A stretch of DNA of 64,000 nucleotides from Podospora pseudocomata. Taxonomy: Eukaryota; Ascomycota; Sordariomycetes; Sordariales; Podosporaceae. Location of the stretch: assembly GCF_035222375.1 (NCBI RefSeq), contig NW_026946363.1, positions 2,790,001 through 2,854,000 of the forward strand, read 5' to 3'. Below the pieces are notes generated by a model that saw only the letters and a list, made by a program, of their open reading frames with translations, was not told the origin of the DNA and searched no databases. Each line of letters begins with the position of its first letter. Positions within the stretch are counted from its first letter, which is position 1. Positions 33,514 through 43,704 of this stretch are shown in pieces. Position numbers and translations under genes: made by a program.

Positions 33514-34984
33514 GGTGAAATACCTAATTAAGTGATCTCTTTTTGTTTAAGGGGGAGGAGGATGACTCTTGTTTCACTTTGGAGAGCAAGCCGTTTGCTC
33601 AATGTCGGATTCTCGAAGGTATTCAATTGAATATTTTATGTTGTTATCTACACCTGAAAGGGTTTTCGAAGAAAACGGGCTAGGTGTAGTGGCGGGGACG
33701 GGACTGGACTGGGCCGTGAACTGAGGATAGGCTTGACTTGGGCCGGGACGGACTGAAGCTAGGGAGTTCGGGTTGGGTGATGATGGCTTGTCAAAACAAG
33801 GGGACGTTGTGGCTTGAGAGGGCGTGCAAAGATGGAGTGTGTGATCCAGTGCCAACTCAATCGGTGCTGCGCGACAAGCTACAAAGCACTGTGGCGAACT
33901 GACGGAGACTGTGATGGAGGCGCGACGGGCTGCGGGTGAAGTGCAAGTGAAGTAGTAGAGGAGGTGTTGTGTGAGTGTGCTGATAAAGGCAGGGTGAAGC
34001 AGTAGGTGAGGCAGGTGAGGCAGGTAGGTGAGGTAGGTGGTGATGGAGGTGGTGGGTGACGGGAGTCAAGGCAGAAGGGTCGGGTGGTTCTTGCGGAAAA
34101 AAGCACCTTGAGGTATCTCAAACCTTTTGCCTGTCAAACCGGGCGCTCCGTTTCAACTTGCTCTCTCTTTGACCTTCCGTTCCCAGCTCAGCGACAGCTG
34201 TAGTGGGATGCCACGAGTGTCGATGTGTTTGGTGTGTGGAATGCGACCGATGCGCAAGGCAGCGTGCAGGATTAATATCGAAGAGGCAAACCGATCGATG
34301 CGGAAGACCGATGGATACCGTGTGAGTGGGAGACGACGGCACGGGGTAGGTGACTGGTCGGGTTCTGTGGCGATGATGAGTTTTCCACGTTCAAAGGGAT
34401 GAAGGAAGGAAGAGAGGGCAGGAGGAGGAAGAGGTCGGGTCGGTGTCTCGAAATAATCGAGTTTTGGCTGAGAGGGACGGAAATGGAAGCGAGACCCAGC
34501 GTTTCGCAGCCAGCCTCGCTGGGCGGTGGATGCCCTTTCACCGTGCACTCTTCTGGCCACAGCCGGCCGATGTTCTAATTTGGCGGTAATAGTGGGGCAA
34601 CCATGTCGCGCTCGGCTTCGGATTGGTCCGCCAGCAAGCCAACAGTGGAACGGTAGCAACGCCTCTCTCACCAGTCCTCCATTTTAATTTACAACTCTCT
34701 TAAACGCATGCTGCCCCATGCTTTGTACGACATATTTGTTTCGTCTACCCGATTCTTCTATTGTGACATATTTCTCGGCAGCAAATCTATCGAGCTCCCG
34801 ATGTCTTCTTGGAAGGGGGAATATGAAAGAGTAGAATTACAAAAAGCTACGGCTGAAGAAGCGTCACGAGTCTCCGCGGACCTCCACATTCACAATTCAA
34901 GATCTTCTATTTTCCATCCCACCTGTCCCGCTTCCCGTCTTGCCGCCGCCCTACGCGGAGACCTGATCCTGTTGTCCGAGCCCA
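33514..34984. other. divergent intergenic, 1.5 kb
   Basis: Promoter region of the KH gene (left) and the coiled-coil gene (right). A short array of GGCAGGTGA / GGTAGGTGA units lies at about 34005-34045. Frames here are low complexity; none looks like a gene. Confidence 0.5.
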
Positions 34985-36022
34985 ATGGAGTTTGAATATG
35001 ACAACCCCGCCAGGGCCCACGAGGCCGACATGGAGCGGACTATACAGGAGCTCAACAAGAGAAAGAGAGAGCTTGAGGAGGCAATCCAGGAGGTTTGTGC
35101 CCGTTCCCATATGCTGTGCCTCACCCTGCTAATTCTTCTGCAGTTACGGTCATCTTCAACTGTGCCGGACACTGAGCCCTCACCAGAAGACACACTGGAG
35201 ATCTTTACCAAGGCATATGAAGAAGTTGCCGAGTCCAAACCGTTCCTTCCTGCGCCAGGCTCGGTTCTGCCAGCCCTGCTAGCCATCAGGAACGCACGCA
35301 ACACAATAAATGAGTCCAATGAGTATCTGGAATCACAGGCGAAGTCACAGGATGAGTTGGCTCGAAAATTGGAGGCCGAAAAGACGGCCCTGCGAGAGCA
35401 ACAGGCGCTGAAAACAGCTCTGGAGAAGCGTATTCAATCTCTGCGGGACGGGCTTGAGAACAAGCAAGAAAAGACGCCGGAGCAGATGGCCAAGGAGCGC
35501 ATTGCCAAGCTCAAGCGACAAAACAAGGAGTGGGAAAACAGAACAGCCAAATTAACCAAGGACCTTGATTGGTTCATTGAAGAGCACTTGGGGCCTATGT
35601 TGGCAGCCGAAGAGCTCGGCGGGCCGGTTGTTGGGCAGCTGACGGACATCGACCCTGAAGATCTGAGTGCTGGCTTCAGTGCTCAGGGGAAGCTGAAAAA
35701 GGCTAAAGACCAGCCAGACATTGACAAGCGACAGAGACGAATAGACGAGATCTGGGGAACTCAGGACCAGCAAGGCGAGAGCAACAAGAGAAAACGAGAG
35801 GAGGACGAAGCATCTGCTGCAGTTGCTGACATTAGGCGTCTCATTGAGCAACTGATGAACAAGCTGGTGGAGTCACAAGGTGACAACTCGGCAAGCTACT
35901 TGAAGATATCCAAGGAGACAGCCGCGGTCCGGTTTCTCGTCCGATCCAAGGTCGCCTCTTTTCATCCCAAGGATGCACAAAAGTTGCGACTTGTAGATTT
36001 CGGGAGGGATATCGATGATTAG
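34985..36022 (+). CDS. coiled-coil protein, probably a kinetochore subunit (CENP-K/Sim4 type)
   Basis: Modelled as 34985-35092 plus 35144-36022, 328 residues. The 51-base intron (donor GTTTGT, branch TGCTAATTC, acceptor CTGCAG) is a multiple of three without a stop, so the unspliced frame also reads through (345 residues), adding a hydrophobic stretch that would break a charged coiled coil. Residues about 12-40 and 100-195 are heptad-rich coiled coil. A conserved-looking block follows (DLDWFIEEHLGPMLAAEELGGPVVG), then a basic KRKREEDE segment and a short helical C-terminus (TAAVRFLVRSKVASFHP). I associate this arrangement with fungal inner-kinetochore (CCAN) subunits, but the exact subunit is from memory and uncertain. 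Confidence 0.5.
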   Translation: MEFEYDNPARAHEADMERTIQELNKRKRELEEAIQEVCARSHMLCLTLLILLQLRSSSTVPDTEPSPEDTLEIFTKAYEEVAESKPFLPAPGSVLPALLAIRNARNTINESNEYLESQAKSQDELARKLEAEKTALREQQALKTALEKRIQSLRDGLENKQEKTPEQMAKERIAKLKRQNKEWENRTAKLTKDLDWFIEEHLGPMLAAEELGGPVVGQLTDIDPEDLSAGFSAQGKLKKAKDQPDIDKRQRRIDEIWGTQDQQGESNKRKREEDEASAAVADIRRLIEQLMNKLVESQGDNSASYLKISKETAAVRFLVRSKVASFHPKDAQKLRLVDFGRDIDD

Positions 36023-36252
36023 TCATTCAGGGGTCGTAGAAAGCCGTTACATGTTGCAGGCATCACAGCCACGACGATCTTCCGTTTCAATACTGTTCCT
36101 CAGTTGAATCATAATTCGCCTTTGGGAATGCGATTCATATCATCACCATCGACAGGCTCCAATGACGTTGTGGCATGCTCGCCCCAATTGACCAATGAGA
36201 TGCTACATGACTCACCCAGCTCCCTCCCACCCCTTGCATTTCAATTAAGCCA

Positions 36253-36284
36253 ACGCGACGCGTTATCCAAAACGCAAAACGCGT
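36253..36284. promoter_or_regulatory. MCB cluster (MBF sites) upstream of dUTPase
   Basis: Two exact ACGCGT boxes (36258-36263 and 36279-36284) plus an overlapping ACGCGA (36253-36258) lie 166-197 bases before the dUTPase start. ACGCGT is the MluI cell-cycle box bound by the Mbp1/Swi6-type MBF complex, which drives G1/S genes. Yeast DUT1 is a known target of such control. Confidence 0.6.
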
Positions 36285-36449
36285 CTCCCATTTCCCAATT
36301 CTTCCCACTACTAATATTACTGGCAAGCCTCCAAGAAGAACATGCGAAAAGCTGCATTTGCCATTTGCCAACGACTACCCAACCAATTACGACCAACCAC
36401 ACCTTCTCACCACCGTCATCATCCCCTGCTCTCATCCACCACCAGCATC

Positions 36450-37195
36450 ATGACTGCCACCGTCCGCAACGATCCCATAGTCCCCACTTCCCCACCAGCA
36501 GCAAAGCGTCTCAAAACCGACACCAACGTTCCTGACGAGGCGACCTCTTCCTCTTCCACCACCACAACCACAACAAAAGACACCACCACTACCGCAGAAG
36601 GAAACACCACGACCAATTCCGCCACCACAACCACAACAACAGTCACCACAATGGCCGCCGAACCTGCTGCCGTCCCCTCCCTCCAAGTGAAGAAGTTGTC
36701 CTCCACCGCCCGGCTGCCCACACGGGGATCTGCTTTCGCGGCGGGATATGATCTTTATGCGTCAAAGGACACGACTATTCCTGCGAGGGGAAAGGCGCTG
36801 GTTGATACGGATATTAGCATTGCTGTTCCGGCTAATACATGTAAGCACCCCCAATACCCTACTCCAACCCCCCGAACTGAAACATTTTGCTAATGTGTAA
36901 CAATATAGACGGGCGCATCGCCCCCCGCTCCGGCCTGGCCGCGAAGCACTTTATCGACACCGGCGCCGGTGTCATCGACGCTGACTACCGCGGTCCGGTC
37001 AAGGTTCTCTTGTTCAACCATGCCGATTCCGACTTTGAGGTCAAGGAGGGGGATCGGATCGCGCAGCTGATTGTGGAACGGATTTTTACCCCCGAGGTGG
37101 TGGAGGTTCAAGAGTTGGAGGAGAGCGTGAGGGGGGCGGGGGGGTTTGGGAGTACGGGGGGTTTTGGGGCGGCTGCTGCTCCTGTCGTTAACTAG
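36450..37195 (+). CDS. DUT1: dUTP diphosphatase (dUTPase)
   Basis: Exons 36450-36840 and 36909-37195 give 225 residues; the 68-base intron has donor GTAAGC and branch TGCTAAT. The enzyme hydrolyses dUTP to dUMP and pyrophosphate, keeping uracil out of DNA and feeding dTMP synthesis. All five trimeric-dUTPase motifs are present: [48 protein letters not shown] and the P-loop-like [13 protein letters not shown]. The core starts about residue 68 ([15 protein letters not shown]). The extra N-terminus has [10 protein letters not shown], close to the c-Myc nuclear signal PAAKRVKLD, then a Thr-rich tract. The internal ATG at 36651 could make a shorter form without the signal. Upstream MCB boxes suggest S-phase expression. 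Confidence 0.95.
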
Positions 37196-37484
37196 GCGTT
37201 TGTTTTGATGATGGTTAATAACAGTTGGAGTTGGGTCTGAAAGTCATTTTGTCTTGTCAAGAAGCTGGTTAAGAATGATGGGCTCATTCAGGGATACGGC
37301 AAAATATAATCAAATTTGTAATCCAACAGAAAAAAATCATCTTGGTATATTCCCAACAGCAAAAAAGATATTCTATCGTACGCTTTCTAAGAGCTTTGAG
37401 TCGTCTAGGCCACATCCTCCCTTTCTACTTGATCCCATTCAAACCCTCACTCCTATTACTCTCCTTAAACCCACATCCTATTGT

Positions 37485-38982
37485 TTACAGCCTCCTCGCC
37501 CTAAAAACCACCTTCGGCCCCCTCAAACTATCCAAATGCCTCACCAGCTTCAGCTCGGCCGCCTTGCTCTTCAGCACCTGCATCTGCTTCTTCCCTACCC
37601 CCCCCTCCCCCTCCCCCTTCCCATTTCCATTCCCATTCCCATTCCCATTCACCCCCCCTGTTTTCACCCCCCTAACCATCTCCTCCAACCGTCCCTCCAA
37701 CCCCTCCGCCGTCTTGGCCAACACCTCATGCATACTCGCCAACACCCTCTCCGCCGCCCTCGCCAAAGGCAACTCCAACGCACCAACCCCATCCTCACTC
37801 AACCAGCTTCTTCTAGTATCTAACCCCGGCTCCGTCGATGTAGAAGCGTCACAAACCGCCTCCCTCATCCTCACAACCATCAACGCGGCAAACATGTCCC
37901 CCGTCCCGGAGAAGTAGCAATCAATCGCTGGAAAGGAGATCTTGAACGCTCTGGGCTGTTTTGTACTCGTCATTGACGACCCGACAACGCTGAGGGTTTT
38001 TTTGTTGCCTAGGGTGTCGGGGTCTGTGTCGTCGGGAAGTGAGAGCGAGGTTATGACGATGTGTGGGACGCCGTAGCGGGAGTGGAGGACCTCAATCGCC
38101 TTGCCCAAGCTGAGCATATCCGTGATTTTCACCTCTGATAGCAGCCTGGTGTATTGTTAGCAGCCCCTTCATTCCTACCATCCCAATCCACAACCACCTC
38201 GTGCCCCCTAAAAAAAAGAAAAAAAAAAAAAAAGAACCAAAAAGGGAAAACTCACTCAGCCTCAAACTGATTAGGCAAACACAAATCCGCCTTTCCCGCC
38301 AAGCCCCGGTACACAGGGACAACATCACCTCCGACATACAGATTCCCATTATCCCCCATCACCGGGTCCAGCACCCAAAAGAACCTCCCCTCCGCTCTGG
38401 ACTTGAGTTCCTCCGCAATCCTCCCCACAGCCCCCAGCGCCTCCGCCCCAGGTACATACCCCGAGAGCATCATATCAAAGTCATCCAAAAACGACTGCTT
38501 AAGCCCCGACCACAGATCGAGGATATGCTCAGGTGTCGAGCGGGTGCCCGTCCACTGCCCGTAGCCGGTGTGGTTGGAAAAGTCGACCGTGTTCAGGGCC
38601 GCGACGTCGCAGCCGAGGGATTGCATGGTGAAGGTTGCTATTTTGTTGCCGACGTATCTTTCGTTCTTGGGTGTCAGCAGGGGGCCATGCGGTGGGTGAA
38701 CAGGGAGAGATGGGTGTTGGTTGAGTAGTGAGTCAAGAACTCATATCTTACAACCAAACCCAAACGAAGTGGTGAAGATATATCATGGTGGCAGCGGTAG
38801 TGAGAGTGAGGGCAGAGAGGTAAAGACTCACCCAGAAACGACCTTTCAAAACCATTAGCCTAACCACTCTCTCTAATATATACCACAAAAAGAAAAAAAA
38901 AGAAAAGAAAAAAAGATCAACACCGTACATGGCTCGCAATAGCCAACACCCTCGTTTCTGGCACCGGTGGCTCTGCGCTCAT
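37485..38982 (-). CDS. pyridoxal kinase (vitamin B6 salvage)
   Basis: Four exons, 38982-38929, an 11-base microexon 38832-38842, 38657-38256 and 38145-37485, give 375 residues. The microexon (GTCGTTTCTGG, flanked by AAAG and GTGAGT) supplies VVSG to complete the conserved [36 protein letters not shown]. The enzyme phosphorylates pyridoxal, pyridoxine and pyridoxamine with ATP (ribokinase superfamily; yeast BUD16 is related). Other marks are NHTGYGQWTGTR, FFWVLDPVMGDNG, LCLPNQFEAELLSEVKITD and the catalytic FSGTGDMFAAL. A Gly/Asn repeat (NGNGNGNG) and a charged helix form an unusual C-terminal insertion before the final KLVRHLDSLRGPKVVFRARRL. It is tail-to-tail with dUTPase. Confidence 0.93.
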
Positions 38983-39868
38983 CTTGAAAGGAGGTTGTTG
39001 GCGATATAATGCGCCTTTCGGATCTATATGCGACAAGCCCTGGTACTGTTTGCGCGGGCACCTCAACGACAAGCACCGGAGCGGGTGACGGGGCAAAGAA
39101 TCCGGGGCGGCAGCTATATTCAAAAATCGAACGGGTGTACCGGCCGAATATGCAAATAGTAGTTAGTGTGCAGGAATATCAAAAAAAATAAAAAATTTAA
39201 AGATGTGACGTCCGTCATGTCATATAAAAAGTAATGTTCTAGAAAGAGCCGGTGACTCGACTTCTAAAACCATCCTAAAATCCATAAGCGATATCGCCCT
39301 CCTTCCCCCCCCCAAAAAAAAACACCCCAGCCACGAACGCCCGATCAAAAACGTCAGCCCTTCACCGAAACCCAAGATCCTGGCATCCTCCCAAGCTACT
39401 AATAAACCGGGCACATGGCGAAAAAAGGGGTTCTAGAAACAGACTGCGCTGACACAAGCAAGGTGTCGCTAGACTCATGCACATGGTATTTACCCCGCCA
39501 TCCATGAGGCTGCCCCGCACCCATTCTCCAAAAGTGCTGAGACCGCCACAGCGATGCCAAAAAGATGGGACGAGAGGGATTCTAGACATCAAATACAAGT
39601 CTGACCAAAAAAGGAAAAAAAAAAAAAAACCGGTTATGCCAACAATGCAATATGGCACCAAGACAGACTTCATTAACCCCCCATGCACCTGCCCCAAAAT
39701 CGATACCAAATGGTGGTTGACAACTATTAACATGTTGATACACACTCCCACAAAAAGTACATCTACCACACCAATCTTGCAGGTATCCATGCACAAGGTC
39801 AACTCCATCTGATTGTATACGTGACGGTCGTTATCGTTTTAGATTGCGCTTCCTCTCCATCGCGGCCG
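38983..39868. other. intergenic between pyridoxal kinase and PCNA
   Basis: Both genes are on the - strand, so this is the pyridoxal kinase promoter (left) and the PCNA 3' flank (right). Contains A-rich runs (about 39180-39200, 39316-39326, 39614-39628). No gene recognised. Confidence 0.5.
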
Positions 39869-40764
39869 TTACTCCTCGTCGCCGATCTGTATAACCGTTA
39901 GCTTGAACTCTTCCAAGACAGAAATGGGTGGTGAAACATTACCTTTGGCGCAAGGTAGAAGCGGAGATAGCTGCCACCCTCCAGACCATACTCCACCATC
40001 AAGGGCACCTCAGCCGACAAGCAAAGCTTGACCTGGTTCGACAACGGCTGCGCCTTGCAAAAGTTGGTGAGATATTTCAGAGAAAAGGTCAGAGCAACCG
40101 GCTCGCTCAACTCAATCTCGACCGTCTCGTTGGGCTTGTCAACAGGCGTGTGTTGTCTCAGAGTAATAGACCCGTTGCCGATATCACCAGTCGAAGAAAA
40201 CTTGACACCGTCCTTGGTCGCCTCGATAGTAACAGACTCCGACATGGCCATGAGATCAGTCGTGATGCGCTTGAACTCGGCTGATGGCATGCTGATGGTG
40301 GCGGCATACTCGGTGTCGGGGATGCCCAAGTGCTCCTGGTCAATGTCCATGAGCTTGAGGTCGTACTCGGAGATTCTGTCCTGGGCGGTCGCCTCGAAAA
40401 CCAAGTTCAGCACGTCGGGGGCGTCCTCGGCCTTGAGGGTCAACGTGTCGTCACGGCCGGCCGCACGCAGCACCTTGGTAAGGGAGGTGAGGTTGACGCC
40501 GAGGGCAATGTTGCGGTCGCAGCGGAAGGGAGAGAAGGCTTCGGCCTTGAGCATCATGGAAACGAGGGCGACGTGGCTGTTGTCCATGGCCTGGAGGGCA
40601 ATGCCGCTGTCATTGCAGTCAAAATTGCAATCCTGGACGAGGTCCTTGATGGCATCGACGGCCTGTTGAGACAAGTTGTTAGTCACCAAGCAGCTCGAAG
40701 AATCAATGGCGCCAAAACTCACACTCTTGAAGAGATTCGCCGTTTCCAACCGAGCTTCAAGCAT
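39869..40764 (-). CDS. PCNA: proliferating cell nuclear antigen, DNA sliding clamp
   Basis: Three exons, 40764-40723, 40662-39943 and 39886-39869, give 259 residues, the normal eukaryotic length. The first exon encodes [14 protein letters not shown] and the last only IGDEE plus stop, restoring the canonical ending [17 protein letters not shown] forms a trimeric ring that tethers replicative polymerases and repair factors to DNA. Near-universal stretches are visible: [49 protein letters not shown] (with the ubiquitin/SUMO-target lysine region), the interdomain [20 protein letters not shown] and [18 protein letters not shown]. Three ACGCG elements upstream fit S-phase control. Confidence 0.98.
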
Positions 40765-41587
40765 TGCTATTGGGGGATATCGTCAGCTTCTGGTGTCGGT
40801 CGAGGGGCTAGGCCGCAAGGTGCCGTGACGACAGCGGTCTGTTTGCAGGGAATTCTTACTGAATGTGGATGGGTGAAGTTAGTGGCAAAGGTAGTGATAT
40901 AGGTCGAGGGTATCGAGAGCGACCAGAGCTGTGCTGCTGGAAGAAGTCGCGGCGGTCGTCGTGGAAAGATCTTGGGTCGAAATGTTGTTGAGTTCTGAGT
41001 GGGAGAAGGCAAAAGAAAGTGGAACGCGACAACGCGCTTTTGGTGGTTGCTCGAAAAGACGCGACCAGGGGTTTGATTGATTCCTTGTTTTGGCCTAGCG
41101 CCTTTGGTTGCCTATGCCAGCTGTCAAATGTTGAATCATGGCCCGCCCCCCTATCTCATAGAGCCTCACACCGACATTTTGTTTTGGTTTTGGTTTTCCA
41201 ATCGCTCAATGGCATATATTGAACTGCTCAATACCATGTTCCAATTATCTAATTACAAAAAACATGTGCTGAATAAACACATGAAGTCCACCAACGTTCC
41301 CTCCAGCAATTTTCCCTGCTGCCATCCTATAACGCCTCCCTCGATAGTCCTGTTTCCCAAAAACATTTTGAATAGTGCGAACCATTCCAGCAGAAAATAT
41401 AAAGATCAAAAAGAAGGGAAAAAATAAATAAGCGAGAAGCGTTTCTATACAAGCCTCCATCTAGTAAAAAAAACACTAGGCGATAATGCGTATGACTGAC
41501 TGACCCCAAGCCTGAGCTGATCGATGCGAGGGTGAAAAGAGGAAAAAGGTGGAAAGATCGTTTGTGTTGTTTTTATCGTCATAAGAA
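40765..41587. other. intergenic: PCNA promoter and 3' flank of the vezatin-like gene
   Basis: About 820 bases. The left half carries the MCB-like cluster near 41024-41064; the right half is AT-rich with A-runs, as expected of a 3' flank. No other gene seen. Confidence 0.5.
41024..41064. promoter_or_regulatory. MCB-like cluster upstream of PCNA
   Basis: ACGCGA (41024-41029), ACGCGC (41032-41037) and ACGCGA (41059-41064) fall within 41 bases, 260-300 bases before the PCNA start. All share the ACGCG core of MBF sites; none is the perfect ACGCGT. Confidence 0.45.
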
Positions 41588-43704
41588 TCATAATGATACG
41601 CGCGCTGGGGCGGGCATGGTGGATCGTTTGGGCCGGAGGTTGATGACCATTTCAAGCTCCTTGAGCATGCCTCGACTGGCATCGGCGTCTTGCCTGATGG
41701 ACTCTCGTCTCTCCCGTTCCTCCTTCATCCTGGCGATGCGCTCTTCTCTGGTGAGCATGCTTCGAGGCCGTGTTGGTGGGAGAGAAACAGCCTCGAACAC
41801 TTCGGCTTCGTCGTCACCCTTAGCGCTCCCAAAGCTCGAACTGCTCGGTGATTCGCCGGTAAGAGCCTTGAACGCTTCCAAGGCCCCACCTTCCTCGACA
41901 GTGGTGAGGCCGCTCAGAGATGTTGCCGGTGATAGCATGGTGCTGATGGAAGAGAGTCGCTTCTCGTTCCGGTCGATACCCGATGCCAGCGCTGCTTTGC
42001 CCTCCTCCCAAGCTTGTTGCAGGAGCTTGAGGTCCTGACCAATGGACTCATACTGGGCCATGAGATTTAGACCCAGCTCAGACACGTCTTCGGCCTCGTT
42101 GAGTGTTCTCTCAGACTCCTCTCGTAACAACGCGAGCTTGGCTTGAAGTCCACGGATGCCCGTGGACAAAGAGTTGAGTTTTTGAAACTGAGATCGTCGC
42201 CTCTCTCGGTTTGGTGATAATGGGAATTTGGACTCTTGAACCGTGGGGAAAGCTATTCCGTGTCAGCGAATTGCAACCAGATTCAAGCCGCGCGATAGGC
42301 TTACTCTCTTCCTCGTCGAGGATTTGCCGGACCTTGGACAAACCCTCGTCCGTCGCCTCGGTCAGGGCACGAAGGCTCTCGACAGCCGTTGACCACCGCA
42401 AAAAGTCCGTGTTGTCTCCGGTAGCCTCCAAAGCGAGCAACGAGCACAGGAAAATCTTCCGGATGGTATGAAACCTGGCAGCTGCAATTTTCAGTGTCTT
42501 GACAGACTCTGGATCGTCAAACTCGCGATCCGAGAAACCCTGCATAGCATCAGAGATATCAAAATCACTGATATCATAGACATCGTGGAACTTTTCGATA
42601 TCCAACTGTTCTGAAAATCCCTTGATCACTGATGACACTTTGATGTACGTCTTGATCATCTCAGCCAAACGGGCCTTTAGCGTCTTCCGTAGTCTGCTAC
42701 ATCGGCGAGTCTGGCTTCTGTCCTCTAACCGGCTGATAGGGGGCAACGGAGCGCTTCTGAACTTGAGTTAGTTTCGGGACGTGGCAATGGGGCCGGTTCA
42801 TCTTACAGCCTGTAGCCCCTTGAGACGAGCTCCACCTCCTGGATAAGGGACAGCGCCGCGCTCGAGACACCATCAAAGTCTTGCGACTTGGCCACGAACG
42901 CAGACACCTCGGCCAGTGCCTGATTCCTAAGATATCGTATCCACTGCTGGCGGATGTAGAAGTGCGCCACCAGACCGAACCCAACAAGCACCACCGTCGT
43001 GAATGCAATCTTCCCCTTTGTCAACTGGACATATCCTCCCATGTACACCCATCGAATCACACACGCTACCACCAGGGCGCCCGTAGCCGTTATTAATATT
43101 CCCGTTGACGTTGGAACCACCACGGTCTGCGGAACATCCGACGCATCCCTATTTCGGTTGAAGTAGTTGTAGTTCCCCGTAATCGAGTGCCCAGCTAATA
43201 GCTGTGAGGCGACGATGGTGTATCTGAACTGCTCGATAAACTTGAGGTTGTCGGCCCGATCTATTCTCGATGCTACAGCCTTCTGCCAAACGAACAAATC
43301 GTTAGCGACGTCACCATGCAGCGCGCTGCGGCAACAGCAAAAGAAAAGAAAAAAAAAGAGGCAAAAGCGGCTTACCGAGTAGGAAAGATGTAGCGACCCC
43401 AGCCTGCTCGTCCTGTTCCGCGGGACATCCAGCCGCAGCGGATCCGGAATCTTACTCCGGAAGCGCTTCTTGATGGTCGGACGTCCTACCGGAGCAAAGG
43501 ACGGGCTCGATGGCGGCGACACATCGTGCTCTGAGACCTCGGGCGTGCTCCAGTCCAGCTGTTTGTCGCCTTGGTCTGTGATGAATAGGGGTATCAGTAT
43601 TGCCCAGGATGCCATCTTGTTTGTTGTGGCCGGAAGAGTAAAAAGATGGACTGACCGTGCAGATATTCGTCGAGGGGAGAGTGGTCCTGAATAACGGTCT
43701 CCAT
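41588..43704 (-). CDS. vezatin / myosin-binding peroxisomal membrane protein (Inp2-like)
   Basis: Five exons, 43704-43656, 43575-43376, 43282-42807, 42756-42305 and 42204-41588, give 597 residues. The last intron needs a GAG acceptor to join ILDEEE to KRRRSQFQKLNSL, the only join in frame. Two hydrophobic helices (GILITATGALVVACVIRWVY, about 144-163, and IAFTTVVLVGFGLVAHFYI, about 175-193) are followed by a cytosolic helical domain containing YIKVSSVIKGF and KFHDVYDISDFDISDAMQGFSD, then a long coiled coil and a basic Ser-rich tail. This matches the fungal 'myosin-binding motif of peroxisomes' (vezatin) family; yeast Inp2 is the receptor that ties peroxisomes to the class V myosin for inheritance. 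Family assignment is likely, peroxisomal role inferred. Confidence 0.75.
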
